Shown: piece by piece, positions 17,799-26,258 of the stretch
How positions within the stretch are numbered: the stretch's first letter is position 1
Layout: each line of letters starts with the position of its first letter
NCBI GenBank assembly: GCA_033283165.1
Contig: JAWMQL010000006.1
Coordinates: 124,001 to 188,000, forward strand
Source: JAWMQL01 sp033283165
GTDB taxonomy: Bacteria > Pseudomonadota > Gammaproteobacteria > Pseudomonadales > Halieaceae
Reading direction: 5' to 3'
DNA length: 64,000 nucleotides
Translations under genes and position numbers: made by a program
Notes under the pieces: generated by a model
Databases searched by the model: none
Seen by the model: only the letters and a program-made list of their open reading frames with translations
Told to the model about the DNA's origin: nothing

Positions 17799-18474
17799 GT
17801 GGCGGGAAGCGGCCAGTCGCGAGGCGCTGGACCAGGACATCGCGGACTATATCGGCCGCGCCCTGGCGGCCGGGATCGACACCCGGGGCCACGCCAGCCT
17901 GGCGGTATCCGGCGGCAGTACGCCCAGGGGCTTTTTCCGCCGGCTGAGCGACTTCCCGCTGGACTGGTCCAGGGTCACCATCACCCTGGTGGACGATCGC
18001 TGGGTACCGCCGGACCACCCCGATTCCAATGAACGCATGGCCCGCGAAAACCTGCTGCAGGGACCGGCCTCCGCGGCGCAGTTCATCGGCCTGAAAACCG
18101 GCCACGAGGACCCCAGGGACGGCCTGGCGGAAGCCAGCGCGCGCCTGGGCGCCATTACCCTGCCCTTTACCCTGACGGTTCTGGGCATGGGCGGGGACGG
18201 TCACACCGCCAGCTGGTTCCCGCAGGCCAGTAACCTGGAGCAACTGCTGGATCCGACCGGCACCGAGCTGCTCGGTGTCTGTGACCCGGTCACGGCGCCA
18301 CACCTGCGCATGACCCTGACCCTGGCGGCGGTGCTGAACAGCCGCGAGATCCTCTTGCACATTGTTGGCGAGGACAAGCGCCGCGTGCTGGCGGACGCCG
18401 TGTCGCACGGTTATCCCGTCGCGCGCGCCACGGAACAAACCACTACCCCGATCAGTATCTGGTGGGCACCCTGA
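17791..18474 (+). CDS. pgl: 6-phosphogluconolactonase
   Basis: Hydrolyses 6-phosphogluconolactone to 6-phosphogluconate. The 227-residue DevB-type protein shows SGGSTPRGFF (40-49), VDDRWVPPDHPDSNERM (about 67-83) and LGMGGDGHTASWFP (about 130-143), all diagnostic. The ATG lies inside the 3' end of zwf (eight-base overlap). Its stop TGA shares one base with the ATG of edd. That arrangement indicates translational coupling of the three steps from glucose-6-phosphate to KDPG. Confidence 0.96.
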   Translation: MSEWREAASREALDQDIADYIGRALAAGIDTRGHASLAVSGGSTPRGFFRRLSDFPLDWSRVTITLVDDRWVPPDHPDSNERMARENLLQGPASAAQFIGLKTGHEDPRDGLAEASARLGAITLPFTLTVLGMGGDGHTASWFPQASNLEQLLDPTGTELLGVCDPVTAPHLRMTLTLAAVLNSREILLHIVGEDKRRVLADAVSHGYPVARATEQTTTPISIWWAP

Positions 18475-20297
18475 TGACTAATACCCGACTACAGGAAATC
18501 ACCGAGCGTATCGCCACCCGCAGCGCGCAGTCCCGCCGCGCCTACCTTGACCGCATCGAGCAGATGCGGGGCCAGGGCCCGGTGCGGGGCAGCCTGTCCT
18601 GCAGTAATCTCGCGCACGGCTTCGCCGCCTGCGGTGACAGCGACAAACAGGCCCTGAAACTTACCGAGTCAGCCAACATCGGCATTGTCAACGCCTACAA
18701 CGACATGCTGTCGGCCCACCAGCCCCTGGGCGACTACCCGGCGCTGGTCAAGCGGGCCGCCCATGAAGTCGGCTGCACCGCGCAGGTGGCGGGCGGCGTC
18801 CCCGCCATGTGCGACGGTGTTACCCAGGGTACCGCCGGTATGGAACTGAGCCTGTTCAGCCGCGACGTGATCGCCGCCAGCACCGCGATTGCCCTGTCCC
18901 ACAACATGTTCGACGGCGTGCTGTGCCTGGGGGTCTGTGACAAGATCGTGCCCGGCCTCCTGATCGGCGCCCTGTCATTCGGTCACCTTCCGGTGATCTT
19001 TGCCCCGGCGGGCCCCATGACATCCGGCCTCAGTAACAAGGAAAAAGCCGCGGTGCGACAACAGTATGCGGAGGGCAAGGTCGGTCGCGACAGGCTGCTA
19101 GAGGCCGAGTCCGCGGCCTACCACGGTCGCGGCACCTGTACCTTCTACGGCACTGCCAACAGTAACCAGATGCTGATGGAGGCCATGGGCCTGCACATTC
19201 CCGGGGCTGCCTTCGAGCCACCGGACACCGCGCTGCGCGACCAGCTTACTATCGGTGCAACCGAGCGCCTGTGCAGCATTACCGCCCTCGGGTCACAGTA
19301 CACGCCCATGGCGGAAGTGGTAGACGTCAAGTGCATCGTCAATGCCCTGGTCGCCCTGCTGGCCACCGGCGGCTCCACCAACCACAGCATCCACTGGGTC
19401 GCGATTGCGCGCGCCGCAGGCATACAGATCGACTGGCAGGACTTCAGCGAGCTCTCCGCCATCATCCCGCTGGTCGCCCGGGTCTATCCCAACGGCAGCG
19501 CTGACGTGAACCATTTCCACGCCGCCGGCGGCTGCGCCTATGTCATTCGCACCCTGCTGGAGGCAGGCCTGATGCACCCGGATGTGAAAACCGTGTGGGG
19601 CGAGGGATTACATCACTACACCCTGGAAGCCGGCCTGGAGAATGGGCGGTTGTGTTACCGCCCGGGACCCACGGACAGCGCTGACCTCGAGGTGCTGCGC
19701 CCCGCCTCGGAACCTTTCCAGCCCGAAGGCGGATTGAAGCTGTTGCAGGGCAACCTGGGCCGGTCGGTGATCAAGGTATCGGCGGTTGCGCCGGAGCACC
19801 AGGTGGTGGAAGCCCCGGCACGGGTATTCAACGACCAGTCCGAACTGCGCGAGGCCTTCGAGCGCGGCGAACTGGAGCAGGACCTGGTGGCGGTGGTGCG
19901 CTTCCAGGGACCGCGGGCCAACGGCATGCCGGAGCTGCACAAAATGACACCCTACCTGGGCATCCTGCAGGATCGCGGCTTTCACGTGGCGCTGGTGACC
20001 GACGGCCGGATGTCCGGGGCCTCGGGCAAGGTGCCGGCGGCAATCCACCTCACGCCGGAGGCGCTGGCCGACGGTCCCCTCGGTAAACTGCGCGATGGCG
20101 ACCTGGTGCGGTTGGACGCCTTGCAGGGGGAGCTCAGTGCCCTGGTTCCGGCATCGGAGTGGGACGCGCGCGAGCAGGCGACCCGACCCGACCTGGCCAG
20201 CGAGTACGGCACCGGGCGGGAACTGTTCGGCCACATGCGCGCCGCGGTCAGCGGCGCCGAGGCGGGCGCCAGCATCTTCGCTACAGACCAGCGGTAG
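18474..20297 (+). CDS. edd: Phosphogluconate dehydratase
   Basis: Dehydrates 6-phosphogluconate to 2-keto-3-deoxy-6-phosphogluconate, the first dedicated Entner-Doudoroff step. The 607-residue length is right for Edd of the IlvD/Edd family. CLGVCDKIVPG (about 147-157) carries one of the Fe-S cysteines, a further conserved Cys lies in GGVPAMCDGVTQG, and TDGRMSGASGKVPAAIH is near the C-terminus. The start ATG overlaps the pgl stop by one base (TGATG); a GTG four codons earlier is less likely. KDPG aldolase (eda), usually adjacent, is not in this window: a convergent alcohol dehydrogenase comes next. Confidence 0.97.
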   Translation: MTNTRLQEITERIATRSAQSRRAYLDRIEQMRGQGPVRGSLSCSNLAHGFAACGDSDKQALKLTESANIGIVNAYNDMLSAHQPLGDYPALVKRAAHEVGCTAQVAGGVPAMCDGVTQGTAGMELSLFSRDVIAASTAIALSHNMFDGVLCLGVCDKIVPGLLIGALSFGHLPVIFAPAGPMTSGLSNKEKAAVRQQYAEGKVGRDRLLEAESAAYHGRGTCTFYGTANSNQMLMEAMGLHIPGAAFEPPDTALRDQLTIGATERLCSITALGSQYTPMAEVVDVKCIVNALVALLATGGSTNHSIHWVAIARAAGIQIDWQDFSELSAIIPLVARVYPNGSADVNHFHAAGGCAYVIRTLLEAGLMHPDVKTVWGEGLHHYTLEAGLENGRLCYRPGPTDSADLEVLRPASEPFQPEGGLKLLQGNLGRSVIKVSAVAPEHQVVEAPARVFNDQSELREAFERGELEQDLVAVVRFQGPRANGMPELHKMTPYLGILQDRGFHVALVTDGRMSGASGKVPAAIHLTPEALADGPLGKLRDGDLVRLDALQGELSALVPASEWDAREQATRPDLASEYGTGRELFGHMRAAVSGAEAGASIFATDQR

Positions 20298-20314
20298 CGG
20301 GCCAGGTGTAGTGT

Positions 20315-21511
20315 CTAGGCCGCGATCCTGGCCAGGATCTGCTTGACCGATGCCTCGTCCAGCAGGCGCGGCACCGGGTACCCCATGCCCTCGGCGAGCG
20401 CGAGTTCGGCCAGGTGATCGAAGTCGCCGGGCTGTAATCTGTCGGAAGTCCCGGTGATACCCACGGCCGCACGCAGGTCGCAGACTGCCTTGATAAAGGC
20501 GCGAGCCAGTTGCTCCTCGGAATCGCCGGGTTGCCCCGCCCCCACCAACCGCGCCAGTTCCGCCAGGCGCGGTGCCGCTTCAGCCAGACAAAATTCCAGC
20601 ACGTGCGGCAACACCAGGGAATTGGCCAGACCGTGGGGTATGCTGTATTTGCCGCCCAACTGGTGGGCAATGGCGTGGACATTGCCCACGTTGACCTGGT
20701 TGATGGCCAGCCCGCCATAGTAGGCGCCCATGGCCAGGCCCTGCCGGGCCTCCCGATCGGAGCCGTCCCGGCAGGCCGTTTCCAGATGCTGGAAAACCAG
20801 CTTCACGGCGATGCGGGCACACTCACTGCGAGTACCGCGCTCCCAGACCCCGATATAGGCCTCGATGCCGTGAGTCAGGGCGTCCATCCCGGTGGCGGCG
20901 GTAATATGGGGGGGCAGTCCGAGGATCAACTCCGGGTCCAGCGCGGTAACCGCCGGCAACAGCTGATCGGACGCGATGATGCCCTTCTCGTGAGTTGCCG
21001 TATCGGATATAACCGCCCCCATGGTGGCCTCGGACCCGGTTCCCGAGGTGGTGGGTATGGCGTAGATCGGCGGCACCTGGTGACTGAACTTGAAGTGGCC
21101 CACCCAACTCTGGGGGTCCTCGTCACTGCCGGAAGCAGCGGCGATGATTTTGGCGGCATCCATGGACGAGCCGCCACCGATAGCGAACACCGCCTGGCAG
21201 CCGGTCTCCCGGTACAGGGCCGCACCCTCCGCTACCTGGGCGTAGGTGGGGTCGGGCAGCACACCGTCGTAATAGTGCAGTTCCACACCGGCCTCGACCA
21301 GCCGCGCCACAGCCTGGTCAACCACCCCCAGTTCGCGCAGGGGCTTGTCGGTCACGACCAGTACCCGGCTGACCCCGGTGGCGGCAATATGGTCACAGAG
21401 CTGGCGGGAACTGTGGGCGCCGGTAAACGCCAGGTGACTGGCGCCGGGCTGCAGGCGCGACATGAATTTCATCAGCGCCAGATAAATGGCGTGCTGGATC
21501 TTGCGTAACAT
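20315..21511 (-). CDS. Iron-containing alcohol dehydrogenase
   Basis: A 398-residue group III NAD(P)-dependent alcohol dehydrogenase. The nucleotide-binding block is AIGGGSSMDAAK (about 110-121), followed by IPTTSGTGSEAT. The metal ligands are carried by the conserved MDALTHGIEAY block and NVHAIAHQLGGKYSIPHG, including the signature His residues. ATG at 21511 is the first candidate. It lies 12 bases after the TIM-barrel gene on the same strand, making it the last gene of the putative sugar-oxidation operon. It converges on edd with only 17 bases between. The substrate could be an alcohol or sugar alcohol; none can be named. Confidence 0.92.
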   Translation of the reverse strand: MLRKIQHAIYLALMKFMSRLQPGASHLAFTGAHSSRQLCDHIAATGVSRVLVVTDKPLRELGVVDQAVARLVEAGVELHYYDGVLPDPTYAQVAEGAALYRETGCQAVFAIGGGSSMDAAKIIAAASGSDEDPQSWVGHFKFSHQVPPIYAIPTTSGTGSEATMGAVISDTATHEKGIIASDQLLPAVTALDPELILGLPPHITAATGMDALTHGIEAYIGVWERGTRSECARIAVKLVFQHLETACRDGSDREARQGLAMGAYYGGLAINQVNVGNVHAIAHQLGGKYSIPHGLANSLVLPHVLEFCLAEAAPRLAELARLVGAGQPGDSEEQLARAFIKAVCDLRAAVGITGTSDRLQPGDFDHLAELALAEGMGYPVPRLLDEASVKQILARIAA

Positions 21512-21523
21512 GCTAACTACCCC

Positions 21524-22381
21524 TCAGTTGGTAACGGCCCGCAGGTGTTCCCGGATAAACCGCAGCCCGTCCCGGTACAGTTGTTCCTCGCTGTCGAAAG
21601 CCTGGCGCCAGATGTTGGCGGCGCCCACGATGGCCGGATCGGACATCCCGAATGCCTCTATCGTGAGCCAGCCGGAATAGCCCAGAAAATCCAGGGTGGC
21701 GAAGGTCTCGTCCCAGTTCACCTGGCCGCTGCCCAGGGTACCGCGATGGCTTTCGCTCAGGTGAATGTGAAACAGATGGTCACCGGCTGCCGGCAGGGCA
21801 ATGACCGGGTCCGGGTCCTCGATGTGGGCGTGATGGGTGTCATACAGCACGCCCACGTTGTCCAGGCCCACGTCCCGGCACATGAGGGCAGCATCGGCCG
21901 CGGTATTGATCAGGTATACCTCGAACCGGTTGAGGAATTCCAGACCCAGGCGAACTCCCGCATCGGCCGCATGTTCGCCGGCAGCGCGCAGGTACTGCCG
22001 ACTCCATTCCCACTCCTGGTCGGTAGGTCCCCTGCCGCTGAAGACCTTGTGCGCCTGGTAGACAGCACCAACCAGCAGCTCGCTGCCCAGGGTGGCCGCA
22101 TCGTCGATCCGCGCGCGCAGGTAGTCCAGGGCCTTGCGCCGGGTGGCCGGGTCGGTGGCGATGGGGTTCACGTCGGCCGGGATAAAGGTGCTGGCGGTCA
22201 ACTCCAGACCCAGTCCAAGCACGGCCTCCCGCATCAGCTTCAACTGGGAACTGCTCTGACCTACCACCGAAATTTCCACCCCGTCGAAACCGGCGCTGGC
22301 CAGGCCCTCGAACACCGGTATGTGGGCGGTCCTGGTTTCAGCCCCCCACAGCAGCATATTCATGCCGATTTTCACGTCCAA
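21524..22381 (-). CDS. Sugar phosphate isomerase/epimerase-like TIM-barrel protein
   Basis: A 285-residue AP-endonuclease-2-like TIM barrel (xylose-isomerase-like superfamily). Visible blocks are GFDGVEISV (early strand with a Glu ligand), LGLEFLNRFEVYLINT (metal Glu), VGVLYDTHHAHIEDPD (Asp/His ligands), FHIHLSESHRGTLGSG and LTIEAFG, which together give the Glu-Asp-His-Glu metal set. The start is TTG at 22381, four bases after the GMC stop; GTG at 22375 is an alternative. Relatives act as keto-sugar isomerases or 3-keto-glycoside lyases/hydrolases. Together with the GMC enzyme, that suggests it processes the oxidised sugar. Confidence 0.87.
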   Translation of the reverse strand: MDVKIGMNMLLWGAETRTAHIPVFEGLASAGFDGVEISVVGQSSSQLKLMREAVLGLGLELTASTFIPADVNPIATDPATRRKALDYLRARIDDAATLGSELLVGAVYQAHKVFSGRGPTDQEWEWSRQYLRAAGEHAADAGVRLGLEFLNRFEVYLINTAADAALMCRDVGLDNVGVLYDTHHAHIEDPDPVIALPAAGDHLFHIHLSESHRGTLGSGQVNWDETFATLDFLGYSGWLTIEAFGMSDPAIVGAANIWRQAFDSEEQLYRDGLRFIREHLRAVTN

Positions 22382-22385
22382 GAAC

Positions 22386-24086
22386 TCACCCCACTCGGCC
22401 TTCCTGCAGTTGCCTGACAGCGTACTCCGCCGCCCTGGCGGTAAAGGCCATGTACGTCAGGGACGGATTGACACAGGAGGCAGAGGTCATAAACGAGCCG
22501 TCGGTGACAAATAGGTTATCGACCTCGTGCGCCTGGTTGTGTTTGTTGAGCACCGAACTGGCGGGATCGTCTCCCATTCGCGCCGTGCCCATCTCGTGTA
22601 TACCGTCGCCGCCATCGCTGAGGGTCTCAACCTCCGCGATCTGGTAGCCGATGGCGCCGGCTGCGCGGAAGATATGCCGGGCCTGTTCTCCCGTGTCCGC
22701 TGCCAGCTTGCGTTCATTGTCGCCCCAGAGGAATTCCGTGGAGATCAGGGGAATGCCGAAACGATCCTTCTTGCCGGGGTCGAGGAAAACGCGGTTGTCA
22801 GATCGCGGCAGGCACTCGATGAAGCTGCCCATGACCCAGACCCAGAACGGGCCGGGCTCGATCAGTGAATTCTTGTAATCCCGGCCAAAACCCCGGCTGT
22901 TGAAGTTGAGCTGCCAATCGGGCCGCAATACGTGGCACTGGTAGCCGTAGCCGCGCAGGAAGTCCGCGTCCTCGTCCTGGCCACCAACGTTGCGAAAGCG
23001 CGGGAAGTAGGTGCCATTGGGCCGCACGCCACGGAAATACCGGTCCGTGTTGTCCACGAACATACCCATGTGACCGATCATGCCGTGGTCCATCAGGTAC
23101 TTGCCGAGTGCACCACTGCCATTGGCCAGGCCGGCGGGATGCCGCGCGCTGGCGGAATTGAGCAGGATCTGGGTGCTGGCCAGGGTCGAGGCGCACAGGA
23201 AAAAAAGCTTCGCCGTATAGACCTTGCGCTCCCCGCTGTTGCTGTCGATCGCATGGACCGCGGTTACCTTGCGTCCGCTCTCGTCGTGGACCAGGCGCTC
23301 CACCACCTGGTCTGGCAGCAGGGTCAGCCTGCCGGTGGCGCGCGCCGCGGGCAGGGTGGAACTCTGGGAGCTGAAGTAACTGCCGGTGGAGCAGCCGCGA
23401 TGACAGGGGCCGCAATAGTGGCAGGCCGCCCGCCCGTTGTGGTCCTCGGTGAGAATGGCCACCCGCCCCATGGTCATGGTGATGTGTGGCAGTTTCTTCT
23501 TCAGCCGCGCCTTGATGGTTTTTTCCAGGGCGTAGTAACCCATGGGCGGCAGAAACTCGGAGTCGGGCAGTTGCGGCAGGTTCTCCTGCTCGCCGGACAC
23601 ACCGATAAACTTTTCCACGTGGCTGTACCAGGGGGCGATATCAGCATAGCTCACCGGCCAGGGTATACCGTGGCCATCCTCTGCATTGGCGCGGAAGTCC
23701 TGCTCACTCCAGCGATACACCTGCCGGCCCCACAACAGGGAGCGGCCGCCCACCACATCCGCCCGCTTCCAGGTGAATGGTTTGTCATCGTTGCGCACGT
23801 AGGGATTGAGCCGGTCGTTGTTCCAGTACTGGATGGTGGCTTCACTGAAGGCGTAGGACGTGCTCTGGACCGGGTAATCGCGCCGATCGCGCTCGCGGTC
23901 GGGCATACCGTAAAAGGGCATCTTCCAGGACTCCGCGTGCTCGCCGAGGTAGTCTTTCCGGTGCCGGATATCGCGGCCGCGCTCCAGCACCAGCACGCGC
24001 AGGCCGCGCTCGGTCAGCTCCTTGGCAGCCCAGCCGCCGGAGATACCGGAGCCGACAACAATGGCGTCAAACTGGGTGTCGGTCAC
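22386..24086 (-). CDS. GMC-family oxidoreductase (periplasmic sugar/glycoside dehydrogenase-like large subunit)
   Basis: A 566-residue FAD-dependent GMC oxidoreductase. The Rossmann motif is VVGSGISGGWAAKEL (about 11-25), there is a Cys-rich segment CHYCGPCHRGCSTGSY in the middle, and the C-terminal GMC block includes HEMGTARMGDDP and VTDGSFMTSASCVNPSLT. It resembles gluconate/2-keto-gluconate and glycoside 3-dehydrogenase large subunits, which act with a small subunit and cytochrome c. No signal peptide is visible, so export would rely on the Tat signal of the subunit encoded six bases upstream (24092). Role in 3-keto sugar formation is inferred from neighbours. Confidence 0.9.
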   Translation of the reverse strand: MTDTQFDAIVVGSGISGGWAAKELTERGLRVLVLERGRDIRHRKDYLGEHAESWKMPFYGMPDRERDRRDYPVQSTSYAFSEATIQYWNNDRLNPYVRNDDKPFTWKRADVVGGRSLLWGRQVYRWSEQDFRANAEDGHGIPWPVSYADIAPWYSHVEKFIGVSGEQENLPQLPDSEFLPPMGYYALEKTIKARLKKKLPHITMTMGRVAILTEDHNGRAACHYCGPCHRGCSTGSYFSSQSSTLPAARATGRLTLLPDQVVERLVHDESGRKVTAVHAIDSNSGERKVYTAKLFFLCASTLASTQILLNSASARHPAGLANGSGALGKYLMDHGMIGHMGMFVDNTDRYFRGVRPNGTYFPRFRNVGGQDEDADFLRGYGYQCHVLRPDWQLNFNSRGFGRDYKNSLIEPGPFWVWVMGSFIECLPRSDNRVFLDPGKKDRFGIPLISTEFLWGDNERKLAADTGEQARHIFRAAGAIGYQIAEVETLSDGGDGIHEMGTARMGDDPASSVLNKHNQAHEVDNLFVTDGSFMTSASCVNPSLTYMAFTARAAEYAVRQLQEGRVG

Positions 24087-24091
24087 AGGCT

Positions 24092-24721
24092 CTAGTCTCT
24101 CGCGATCATGCGCAGGGGGCTTTCGCCGGCGTAGGCCGCTTCCCCCGGCTGGAGGGGAATGTCGCCGTCAAAGGAGCCCATGGGATTGATTCTCAGCGTC
24201 TCGCTGGCGCCCTTCTCGGACAGGAAGAATCCCAGCACGGTCAGCTCCTTGAACTGGCAGATAAAGGGCGCGTCGGACGCCCACACGCGCAGGGTATTGC
24301 CGATCCGGTACCAGTCTGAATCACCGGCCTCATCCTCCAGCTGTTCCAGCAGCGCCAGTTGCGCTGCGCTATCCAGGGCCGCGAAATCACCCCCGGCCCG
24401 CGCCAGCAGGTCGTCGAGACCAGCCAGGAAATGCGCCCGCTCCGTATCGTTGAACCAGTCCCGGACCATCAACTCGATAAATCTCGGAGCCCCCGCATCC
24501 ACCGCGCCCGGCGAGTCGGTGGCCGGGATCACCTGCTCCGCCGCGGCGGCCACCGCCGCGCGCCGGGTCGGGGAAAACAGGTCCGGCCTGGCGCGGTCTA
24601 TATAGGCGGGCTGGGCGGCCAGGAAGACCCGTTGTTCCTCGGTCAGGGCCCAACCGGGGGGCACCAGCGCCGACCCTGATGCCAGCAGGGCCGCGGCCTG
24701 CAGAAACTCACGTCGGTCCAC
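24092..24721 (-). CDS. Gluconate 2-dehydrogenase subunit 3-like small subunit, Tat signal
   Basis: A 209-residue partner subunit of GMC dehydrogenases. It begins with a twin-arginine signal (DRREFLQAAALLASGSAL), consistent with carrying a folded FAD enzyme across the membrane as a heterodimer. The body has the family pattern of a helical protein: AAAEQVIPATDSPGAVDAG (about 60-78), then FIELMVRDWF and the C-terminal FKELTVLGFFLSEKGAS. GTG at 24721 follows an AGGAGAT ribosome site and lies two bases after the stop of the upstream small gene; a longer in-frame extension overlaps other genes and is rejected. The GMC subunit follows. Confidence 0.86.
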   Translation of the reverse strand: MDRREFLQAAALLASGSALVPPGWALTEEQRVFLAAQPAYIDRARPDLFSPTRRAAVAAAAEQVIPATDSPGAVDAGAPRFIELMVRDWFNDTERAHFLAGLDDLLARAGGDFAALDSAAQLALLEQLEDEAGDSDWYRIGNTLRVWASDAPFICQFKELTVLGFFLSEKGASETLRINPMGSFDGDIPLQPGEAAYAGESPLRMIARD

Positions 24722-24723
24722 GA

Positions 24724-24969
24724 TCAGGATCTCCTGGAGTGACGGCGGTAAACCAGCAGGCCCACCAGGGCGCCAGCCGCCAGGCAGGCCAACAGTTGGT
24801 AACTCCACAGGCCAAAGGCATAACCGGCGCCGCGGAATGCGCTGTAGCCCCAGTACAGCCAATCGATCCCCGTGGCGAAACTGGCCTCGTAAAACATCCA
24901 GCCGGTGGGTTCGAGCCCGAAGCGCAGATACAGGGCGACCGCACAGCCCCAGCACAGGGCCCGGATCAC
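24724..24969 (-). CDS. Small membrane protein of unknown function within the GMC/ThuA operon
   Basis: An 81-residue protein I do not recognise. It has two or three hydrophobic segments: about 3-17, a Trp/Tyr-rich middle (28-50, including WLYWGYSAF) and a clear helix at 55-73 ending in a positively charged tail (RRHSRRS). The GTG start overlaps the ThuA stop by four bases (GTGA), and its own stop is two bases from the GTG of the Tat-type subunit, so it is embedded in a translationally coupled chain and almost certainly expressed. It might be a membrane anchor for the dehydrogenase, but this is a guess. Confidence 0.72.
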   Translation of the reverse strand: MIRALCWGCAVALYLRFGLEPTGWMFYEASFATGIDWLYWGYSAFRGAGYAFGLWSYQLLACLAAGALVGLLVYRRHSRRS

Positions 24970-25805
24970 GGCGTGCGCTCCAGCAGGTAGTCAACGGCAT
25001 TCACCAGGAACTGCTGGTAGGCAGGCAGTGCGTAGGTGGCGGCCGTGTGACCGATAGCGGAGTAAACCACGCGCCCCTCGCCCACGGGGTGGGTCCAGGC
25101 GATGGGGTGTTCACCGGGCATCGAGGCGTCGGGGAAAAAAGTCTCCTCGGTATCGTAGGAGGACTCGTCCATGGCCAGCAGAATGCTGGAACCGGTTTCC
25201 CGCGGATTGCGGTCAAAGGCGTACCACTCCTCTGCGGCCACCCGCCATGGCGAGGGCAGATGCCTGGTCAGTGGCGATGGGTCCACCGACAACACATCCG
25301 CGTCCTGAAACTGGGGCGACATGGTGTGGCCGATGAATTGCGCGCCCAGCAGGCGGTCGACGTACCACTGCCAGTCATAGGACGGGTCGCCACCGGCGGC
25401 GTGGAGGCCAAGCCACCGGCCACCGCCCTCCAGCCAGGCCCGGAAATCCGCGCGCTGCGCCGGGGTCAGGATATCGCCGGAGGTATTGTTCCACACCACC
25501 ACATCGAAGCGGGCCAGGTCGGCCGCGTTGTGACTGGCGGCGTTGTCGGTCTGGAAGATATGCCAGCCCTGTTGTTCCGCCAGGTCCGCCAACATGGCAC
25601 CGGCTGCCGGCAGCCCTTCCTTGTGCACGAAACCATTGGTTTTATGCAGCACCAGGATGGCAGGGTGCTCCAGTTCGGGTATGGCAGGCGCCACTGTGTC
25701 GTACACCGGCTCGTTCATCAGCCCTCTGCTCCGCAATTCGAAATAGCCCCAGCCAACAGCCAGCAACAGCAGCACTGCGATGGTGATCAATATGTTCTTG
25801 AGCAA
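24966..25805 (-). CDS. Membrane-anchored ThuA domain protein
   Basis: A ThuA-like (class I amidotransferase-fold) protein. One N-terminal membrane helix (LLKNILITIAVLLLLAVGWG) is followed by a periplasmic-side domain with ILVLHKTNGFVH, VVVWNNTSGDIL, WLGLHAAGGDPSYDW and a C-terminal PVGEGRVVYSAIGHTAATY. I place the start at TTG 25805, behind an AAGAGGA ribosome site, giving 279 residues; the frame is open to 25862. ThuA/ThuB of rhizobia act in 3-keto-trehalose metabolism, which supports a sugar role here. The stop overlaps the next gene, so it belongs to the GMC operon. The true start is uncertain. Confidence 0.85.
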   Translation of the reverse strand: MLKNILITIAVLLLLAVGWGYFELRSRGLMNEPVYDTVAPAIPELEHPAILVLHKTNGFVHKEGLPAAGAMLADLAEQQGWHIFQTDNAASHNAADLARFDVVVWNNTSGDILTPAQRADFRAWLEGGGRWLGLHAAGGDPSYDWQWYVDRLLGAQFIGHTMSPQFQDADVLSVDPSPLTRHLPSPWRVAAEEWYAFDRNPRETGSSILLAMDESSYDTEETFFPDASMPGEHPIAWTHPVGEGRVVYSAIGHTAATYALPAYQQFLVNAVDYLLERTP

Positions 25806-25937
25806 AGGGAATCCTCTTGATCCCGAGCCACTCACGGTAATCACTGCCCGGGGGAGGGTCAAGTGGCGTCGTAGGGTAGTGGACAGATTTTCCCCCCGTG
25901 TCGGGCTAAACTAGGCAAAAGACCACAGGAGAGAACC

Positions 25938-26258
25938 ATGCCGACTAAAACCTGCCTTGCCGCCGCGATGCTGCTCGCAACCGCCAGCGCAACCGCCGGT
26001 CGTCTCGAGGACGGAGAGCGCGTCTACGCCCTGCACTGTGCCACCTGTCACGAGAGCGGTATCGCCGAAGCACCCCAGACACGCAAACCGGAAGACTGGC
26101 GGGACCGCTCGCGCCTGTGGCAGGCGGTGCTCGCGGAACACGCGGAACATGGCTATCTCGGCATGCCGGCCCAGCGCAATGGACTCAGTGACTATGAAGT
26201 CGACGCCGCCGCCGAATACATGCTGACCATCACCCACCCGGACCTGCCCCGGGACTGA
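25938..26258 (+). CDS. Small c5-like monoheme cytochrome c
   Basis: A 106-residue exported cytochrome. The signal peptide is the first 20 or so residues (MPTKTCLAAAMLLATASATA), the heme site is CATCH near residue 34, and a plausible Met ligand is in YLGMPAQRNGLSDYEVDAAA, the usual position for c5-type proteins. AGGAGA precedes the ATG. It is divergent from the ThuA-GMC operon and may take electrons from the GMC dehydrogenase, as cytochrome subunits do in gluconate dehydrogenases. Its 3' end overlaps the convergent MFS gene by 29 bases. Confidence 0.88.
   Translation: MPTKTCLAAAMLLATASATAGRLEDGERVYALHCATCHESGIAEAPQTRKPEDWRDRSRLWQAVLAEHAEHGYLGMPAQRNGLSDYEVDAAAEYMLTITHPDLPRD

Noticed and set aside
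24722..25000. N-terminal extension of the Tat-type subunit gene up to 25000
   Set aside because: It would overlap the small membrane gene and ThuA. The GTG at 24721 has a ribosome site and directly precedes a complete twin-arginine signal.
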